Source of the DNA: Natronorubrum aibiense
GTDB taxonomy: Archaea; Halobacteriota; Halobacteria; Halobacteriales; Natrialbaceae
Direction: 5' to 3'
Assembly (NCBI RefSeq): GCF_009392895.1
Contig: NZ_CP045491.1
Span: 62,001 to 126,000 of the forward strand
Length of the DNA: 64,000 nucleotides
Shown: in pieces, positions 60,464-64,000 of the stretch
How the letters are laid out: each line of letters starts with the position of its first letter
Position numbering within the stretch: position 1 is the stretch's first letter
The notes under the pieces: generated by a model
Database searches by the model: none
What the model was told of the DNA's origin: nothing
Seen by the model: the letters and a program-made list of their open reading frames with translations, nothing else
Made by a program: the position numbers and the translations under genes

Positions 60464-61128
60464 TCGACGGCTCGCTGCCGCTCGCGTTCGCGTTAGGTGC
60501 GGGCGTTGCGACGTTCTTCTCGCCGTGTGCGTATCCGCTCTTGCCGGGGTACGTCGGCTTCTACGTCAGTCAGACTGAAGGCGAGGAAGCGTCCCTGACG
60601 GGTGCGCTAAGCCGCGGCTTGATCGCCGGCACCGGCGCACTCGTCACGCTCGGAGTGTTGCTGGTCGTAGCCTATCAGATCGGCCACTCCACGCTGTCGA
60701 ACATCACGCTGTTCGAGCCGATCGTCGGCGCACTGCTGGTCGTCTTCGGTCTCTTGATCGTGTTCGACCGGGCCCCGTCGCTGTCGATTACACTCCCGAA
60801 ACGTCGCTCGAGCGTGCTCGGCTTTGGGATTTTCGGGGCTGGCTACGCGCTGGCGGCTGCAGGCTGTGTTGCGCCGCTGTTCGTCGCCGTGATCGCACAG
60901 GCGCTTTCGATGCCGCCGCTGTCGGCAGCGCTCGTTATCGGCACCTACGTCGGCAGCATCGTGCTACTGATGGTCTCGCTGACCGTCGCGACGGGAATGG
61001 GCCTCGTTGCCAGTGCTGGCCGGTTGGCAGCACACAGCGGGACGCTCAAGCGAGTCGCGGGTGCGATCATGATCGTCGCTGGTCTCGGACAGCTGTACCT
61101 CTCGATCGTCATTCTCGACGTTCTCTGA
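60460..61128 (+). CDS. CcdA-type transmembrane thiol-electron carrier
   Basis: The protein has 222 residues with six hydrophobic helices. The two conserved Cys are in FFSPCAYPLLPGYVGFYVSQ and LAAAGCVAPLFVAVIAQ, the CcdA/DsbD pattern that carries reducing equivalents across the membrane. Its ATG overlaps the thioredoxin stop (ATGA). The pair probably reduces extracytoplasmic thiols for cytochrome maturation or metal handling. Confidence 0.93.
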   Translation: MIDGSLPLAFALGAGVATFFSPCAYPLLPGYVGFYVSQTEGEEASLTGALSRGLIAGTGALVTLGVLLVVAYQIGHSTLSNITLFEPIVGALLVVFGLLIVFDRAPSLSITLPKRRSSVLGFGIFGAGYALAAAGCVAPLFVAVIAQALSMPPLSAALVIGTYVGSIVLLMVSLTVATGMGLVASAGRLAAHSGTLKRVAGAIMIVAGLGQLYLSIVILDVL

Positions 61129-61192
61129 GTCTGCACACCGGCTTTCGTTCACAAGGCGGTCGCTTGTTTTGCTCTCTGTCGTACTGCCACTG

Positions 61193-61321
61193 ATGGACTC
61201 GAAACGACCCGACGTCCGACTGGACGACTCACCTAACGAAGACGGACTCGTGACGAAATGCGGTAACTCGAGTGACGACTCGTCGCTGCTCGGGCGGCTT
61301 CGTTCCTATCTGCGGCGGTAA
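61193..61321 (+). CDS. Possible small protein after ccdA
   Basis: The frame encodes 42 residues (MDSKRPDVRLDDSPNEDGLVTKCGNSSDD..LRSYLRR) from ATG 61193, 64 nt after the CcdA stop. Amino-acid use is plausible for a haloarchaeal protein, with an acidic middle and basic end. There is no recognisable domain. Confidence 0.35.
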   Translation: MDSKRPDVRLDDSPNEDGLVTKCGNSSDDSSLLGRLRSYLRR

Positions 61322-61384
61322 GTGCCTCTGCTGACTGTTTCGATTCACAGTACGCCGCCCCGGTCGAAGTGGGTCGGTTTCAGC

Positions 61385-61606
61385 CTACTCCTGATCCTCG
61401 AGCAGTCCGAGATCGGTCGCGACGAGATCGGCGATCCGGTCGGCGATGTCGGGGTCGACCATGGCGATGGTATCGCCGTCGTGGAGCTGTTCGTTGTGCC
61501 GTTCGAGCGCGTCAGCCACAGCGTCGAGTGGCACACGCGATGTCGTTTCGCATTCGGAGCAGACGATTGGGACTCCGGGATCGTCCGACTCGGTTCCGGC
61601 TGTCAT
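61385..61606 (-). CDS. Small hypothetical protein with one CxxC motif
   Basis: The frame from ATG 61606 encodes 73 residues. VPIVCSECETTSRVPLDAVADALERHNEQLHDGDTIAMVDPDIADRIADLVATDLGL contains one CxxC near the N-terminus and a helical remainder. The family is not recognised with certainty. It lies 129 nt downstream of the PGF-CTERM protein gene on the same strand's far side and is probably monocistronic. Confidence 0.6.
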   Translation of the reverse strand: MTAGTESDDPGVPIVCSECETTSRVPLDAVADALERHNEQLHDGDTIAMVDPDIADRIADLVATDLGLLEDQE

Positions 61607-61735
61607 TGGTGGGCACTCTCGAGTGGAGTGTGAAAGACCCACTGATCGGACGCGATCCAGTCTCAGAAAATGGTGCTCGACTGTGCCGTTCGAGCGCGTA
61701 GTTCGAATATCGGTGCTCGAACCGTTCGGCTCCGG

Positions 61736-62677
61736 TCAGCTCCGCTGGCGATGGGCACTGACGAGTGCTGCGAGCGCCAGCGCGACGAGCGCAACAGAGA
61801 CGCCGAATCCGGGGAGTTCGTCGCCGGCCCCTTCCTCGTCGTCGGTGTCGTCCGTCTCGTCCGCACTCGAGGTCGATGAGTTATCGTCCTCGTCGGGAAC
61901 TGGTTCACCGTCGGCTCCGGTCACTTCGCTATCGAGTTGGAGGACGGCGGTGACCTGTCCGTGGGAGCCGTCGGGGTAGTAGGTCCAGCTACCGCCGGCC
62001 TCCTCGTATGGTTCGGCGGCCTCGATTGGATCGATGTCGGTATCCCACGTGTCGTGTGCCTGTTGAATGTAGCCGACGGTCTCGATTTTGTCGGCGTGCT
62101 CGCCCTCGATCTGGATTTCGCCGTATTCGACGGTTCCGTCCTCGGGCAGGCCGTGCAGTTCGATGCAGTGGCTGTCCATGTAGCCGTTCCCCTGTGGAAG
62201 GTCGTCGGTCGTTCCGAACTGGTCGGCATCGAGTGGTCGGTCGTAGTTCTCAGTCAGCGGGTAGGTGACGGTCATCGGGTCGGCGTGGCTGTGCCACGAC
62301 GTCGAATCACCAGTTGGGAGCGTCACTGTCGTGTTCGGGACGGTCTCACCGACGATGGGGTCACCCGCCTCGTTGAGGAGTGTGACACAGATCTTCGCGG
62401 ACCCATCACCGAGATACGGCTCTCGGTACTCGTCGCGTGGGTTGACGTAACTGACCCAGTTGCCGTCACTGGCTTCGTAGTATTCGTCGTCCGGACCTGG
62501 CGCTTCTTCGACGTATGCGTCTTCGGAGACGTTCAGTTCGGTATCCGAATCGGGAGGTGTGAGGGCCGGATTCGTCGCCGAATCGGCGCTTGCGCCACCG
62601 ATCGCAACGAACCCGGCGAATGCGATGCAGACCACGGCGAACAGACCGGCCGCGACGACCGTTCGCGATCGAGTCAT
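61736..62677 (-). CDS. PGF-CTERM-anchored surface protein
   Basis: The protein has 313 residues. The N-terminal signal is TVVAAGLFAVVCIAFAGFVAIGGASA. The C-terminus is an acidic Ser/Thr stalk followed by LPGFGVSVALVALALAALVSAHRQR, the PGF-CTERM archaeosortase signal with its basic end. The mature domain (about 70-250) contains DGSAKICVTLLNEAGDPIVGETVPNTTVTLP, SWHSHADPMTV and YMDSHCIELHGLPEDGTVEYGEIQIEGEHADKI, with clustered His suggesting metal binding. Neighbours (P19-like lipoprotein, TlpA, CcdA) hint at a shared role in metal acquisition. The exact function is unknown. Confidence 0.83.
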   Translation of the reverse strand: MTRSRTVVAAGLFAVVCIAFAGFVAIGGASADSATNPALTPPDSDTELNVSEDAYVEEAPGPDDEYYEASDGNWVSYVNPRDEYREPYLGDGSAKICVTLLNEAGDPIVGETVPNTTVTLPTGDSTSWHSHADPMTVTYPLTENYDRPLDADQFGTTDDLPQGNGYMDSHCIELHGLPEDGTVEYGEIQIEGEHADKIETVGYIQQAHDTWDTDIDPIEAAEPYEEAGGSWTYYPDGSHGQVTAVLQLDSEVTGADGEPVPDEDDNSSTSSADETDDTDDEEGAGDELPGFGVSVALVALALAALVSAHRQRS

Positions 62678-62928
62678 ACTCAGACGTCACCTCGCGTCAG
62701 CGTCCAGTTCGACCGAGTACGCCGGAGACAGTGTCGCTCAAGGCAATCGTCAGGTCGTCTTACGGACACCGACTGCTGCATATGTGGTAATCGATGTGTC
62801 ATCGGAGATGACTTTCATACATTAGTTTGTAACTATGGACTGTCTACTAGAAAACAACACACTATTACGGTGCAGTAATCAGTGATTATTGTATCCTAAA
62901 GACGGACTCTCTGATACTCGCGTCGCAA

Positions 62929-63420
62929 TCAATCGAGGTCCGACGTGGTCTCGATGAGTGTCTCCAACTCGAAGTCGTTGAGCGGATGTGGCTCGTTCTT
63001 TACCGTTTCGACGACGAACTGCGAACTCGTTCGGACGACCTCGTTGATGCTTTCGTAGTCGCTGATGAGCCGGTGGACCATTTCACGACCGGCGAGGTGT
63101 GCGATCACGACGAAGTCGGTCTCACCCATCGTGAAGTAGACCTGATTGACACCCTCAATTTCGGCGAGTTTGTCGCCGACTTGCGTGTGGTACTGTTCAT
63201 CGTACTCCGCGATGACCTCCGTGATGACCGTAATCTCGAGGCCGAGTTTCTCGAGATCGATAGTGAACAGGTCGTCTAGCACGATCCCCTCTTCTTTGAG
63301 TTTCGTGATCCGATAGTGGACCGTCGACTTCGGGATTCCGGTGTGTGCCGAGATTTCGTCCGGGCTCCCGGTGCCGAGTGTGGCGATCGCCTGGAGAATG
63401 CGAATGCTACGCTCGTCCAT
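62929..63420 (-). CDS. Lrp/AsnC family transcriptional regulator
   Basis: The protein has 163 residues. The N-terminal HTH is DERSIRILQAIATLGTGSPDEISAHTGIPKSTVHYRITKLKEEGIV; the RAM (ligand) domain is LEITVITEVIAEY...VGDKLAEIEGVNQVYFTMGETDFVVIAHLAGREMVHRLI. A TATA-like tract on the minus strand (GAATAGTGTTTATCC, about 63441-63455) lies about 28 nt before ATG 63420. It is divergent from the biotin carboxylase gene and may bind the palindromes between them. Confidence 0.94.
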   Translation of the reverse strand: MDERSIRILQAIATLGTGSPDEISAHTGIPKSTVHYRITKLKEEGIVLDDLFTIDLEKLGLEITVITEVIAEYDEQYHTQVGDKLAEIEGVNQVYFTMGETDFVVIAHLAGREMVHRLISDYESINEVVRTSSQFVVETVKNEPHPLNDFELETLIETTSDLD

Positions 63421-63552
63421 ACGTCACGAAAGGCGGCGACTGGATAAACACTATTCGAACGAACGGCAGATATCCGAACGGAAATCGAATCGAGCGAGAA
63501 ATCTCGTCACATGGGTCGTTACGTTCGGTTCGACGATCACGTTTTGATATGA

Positions 63553-63569
63553 ATTGTGTTCAACACAAT
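63553..63569. promoter_or_regulatory. Palindrome upstream of the biotin carboxylase gene
   Basis: ATTGTGTT, C, AACACAAT is a perfect 17-bp palindrome. A half-like copy ATTGTGTTCGAA recurs at 63613-63624 over the start codon. It could be the operator of the divergent Lrp/AsnC regulator. Confidence 0.55.
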
Positions 63570-63571
63570 CT

Positions 63572-63588
63572 GATAAGTTAGACTTATC
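63572..63588. promoter_or_regulatory. Palindrome overlapping the carboxylase TATA box
   Basis: GATAAGT, TAG, ACTTATC is a perfect 7-3-7 palindrome. Its right arm overlaps the TATA-like ACTTATC that lies about 28 nt before GTG 63616, so a bound protein would block the promoter. Confidence 0.55.
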
Positions 63589-63615
63589 TGCCAATAGTTC
63601 CCAAACCACTATATT

Positions 63616-64000
63616 GTGTTCGAAAAGGTGCTGATCGCGAACCGCGACGAGATCGCCGTTCGAGTCATCCAGGCGTGTTCGGAACTCGGTGTCGAAGCGG
63701 TGGCCGTGTACAGCGATGCCGACGAAGACGCCAAACACGTCCGGTTAGCCGACGAGGCCTACCACATCGGCAACTCGAAGGCCAAAGAGAGTTACCTCGA
63801 TCAGGATGCCCTCCTCGAGGCTGCACGCGCCGCTGACGCCGACGCGATCCATCCGGGCTACGGCTTTCTCGCCGAAAGCGAGTCGTTCGCTGCGACCGTC
63901 GAAGCGAGCGAGTTCGAGTGGATCGGGCCACCGAGCGACGTGATGGCCGACTTCGGTGAGAAGACCAAAGCCCGAAAAATCATGGAGGCTCCATGATTTT
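63616..64000 (+). CDS. Biotin carboxylase subunit of an acyl-CoA carboxylase, N-terminal part only
   Basis: The frame starts at GTG 63616 and is read to KIMEAP, where it meets TGA at 63994-63996 (126 residues). The sequence [47 protein letters not shown] and [14 protein letters not shown] is the biotin carboxylase N-terminal domain of acetyl/propionyl-CoA carboxylases. A complete subunit has about 450-600 residues. The stop arises inside a perfect fold-back palindrome at the very edge of the window, so it may not be real. Note NRDEIAV in place of the usual NRGEIAV. Confidence 0.88.
63976..64000. repeat. Perfect fold-back palindrome at the right edge
   Basis: AAAATCATGGAG (63976-63987), G, CTCCATGATTTT (63989-64000) is a perfect 12-1-12 inverted repeat. 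The right arm is the exact complement of coding sequence just read and continues to the last base, so its true length is unknown. Confidence 0.9.

Noticed and set aside
1-64000. tRNA or rRNA genes
   Set aside because: Spacers were scanned by eye for tRNA arms and rRNA landmarks on both strands and none was seen; a covariance-model search would settle it.

Overview
The window is chromosomal DNA of a halophilic archaeon (class Halobacteria; a Natrialbales-like genus is my guess, not proven). The protein-coding sequence is strongly acidic and GC-rich in third codon positions. Several families are haloarchaeal hallmarks: three DUF7344 winged-helix membrane proteins, a bacterio-opsin-activator-like regulator with an HTH_10 domain, a PGF-CTERM surface protein, Tat signal peptides, an Orc1/Cdc6 initiator with ORB repeats, and archaeal TATA boxes about 25-30 nt ahead of leaderless starts. 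No rRNA, tRNA or CRISPR array was seen.

Layout. 1-10.3 kb: cell-surface and regulatory genes (a hexapeptide-repeat acyltransferase cut by the left edge, DUF1616, PadR and other small HTH regulators, a repeat-rich acidic secreted protein with a membrane-bound HTH protein upstream, an NDP-sugar epimerase). 10.4-11.8 kb: dihydroorotase. 12.1-16.6 kb: a TasA/SipW-like module (a SipW-type secreted protein convergent with a three-gene overlapping operon of DUF7344 regulator, archaeal signal peptidase I and a second SipW-type protein). 17.2-18.3 kb: dihydroorotate dehydrogenase. 18.4-25.2 kb: a co-oriented acyl-CoA gene set (acyl-CoA dehydrogenase, MaoC hydratase, CaiB/BaiF CoA-transferase, a thiolase lacking both catalytic cysteines, MmgE/PrpD). 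A 1.1-kb relic of an iteron-bearing replicon interrupts it at about 21.0-22.15 kb.

25.3-26.6 kb: cbtB-cbtA-ferredoxin (predicted cobalt uptake). 26.9-35.3 kb: a nine-gene Mrp-type Na+/H+ antiporter operon whose MrpE carries an N-terminal Usp-like domain. 35.4-44.8 kb: a divergent tyrosine recombinase, small membrane and zinc-ribbon proteins, an alpha/beta hydrolase, universal stress proteins and a membrane-anchored serine beta-lactamase-like protein. 44.9-46.6 kb: cobyric acid synthase. 46.6-51.0 kb: regulators, including the Bat-like multidomain protein. 51.4-54.0 kb: otsB/otsA for trehalose. 54.2-55.4 kb: an M24 Xaa-Pro peptidase. 55.4-57.9 kb: orc1/cdc6 with a replication origin made of inverted ORB repeats around an AT-rich tract. 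58.0-62.7 kb: a P19-like metal-binding Tat lipoprotein, a small Tat-like protein, a TlpA-type thioredoxin, CcdA and a PGF-CTERM protein. 62.9-64 kb: an Lrp/AsnC regulator divergent from a biotin carboxylase gene, with two palindromes between them. That gene is truncated at the right edge by a perfect fold-back palindrome.

Strongest leads: the origin with variant ORB repeats, the permuted iteron-replicon relic, the Cys-less thiolase, the SipW/TasA-like locus, a dispersed palindromic intergenic repeat, and the palindromic operators ahead of the carboxylase gene.
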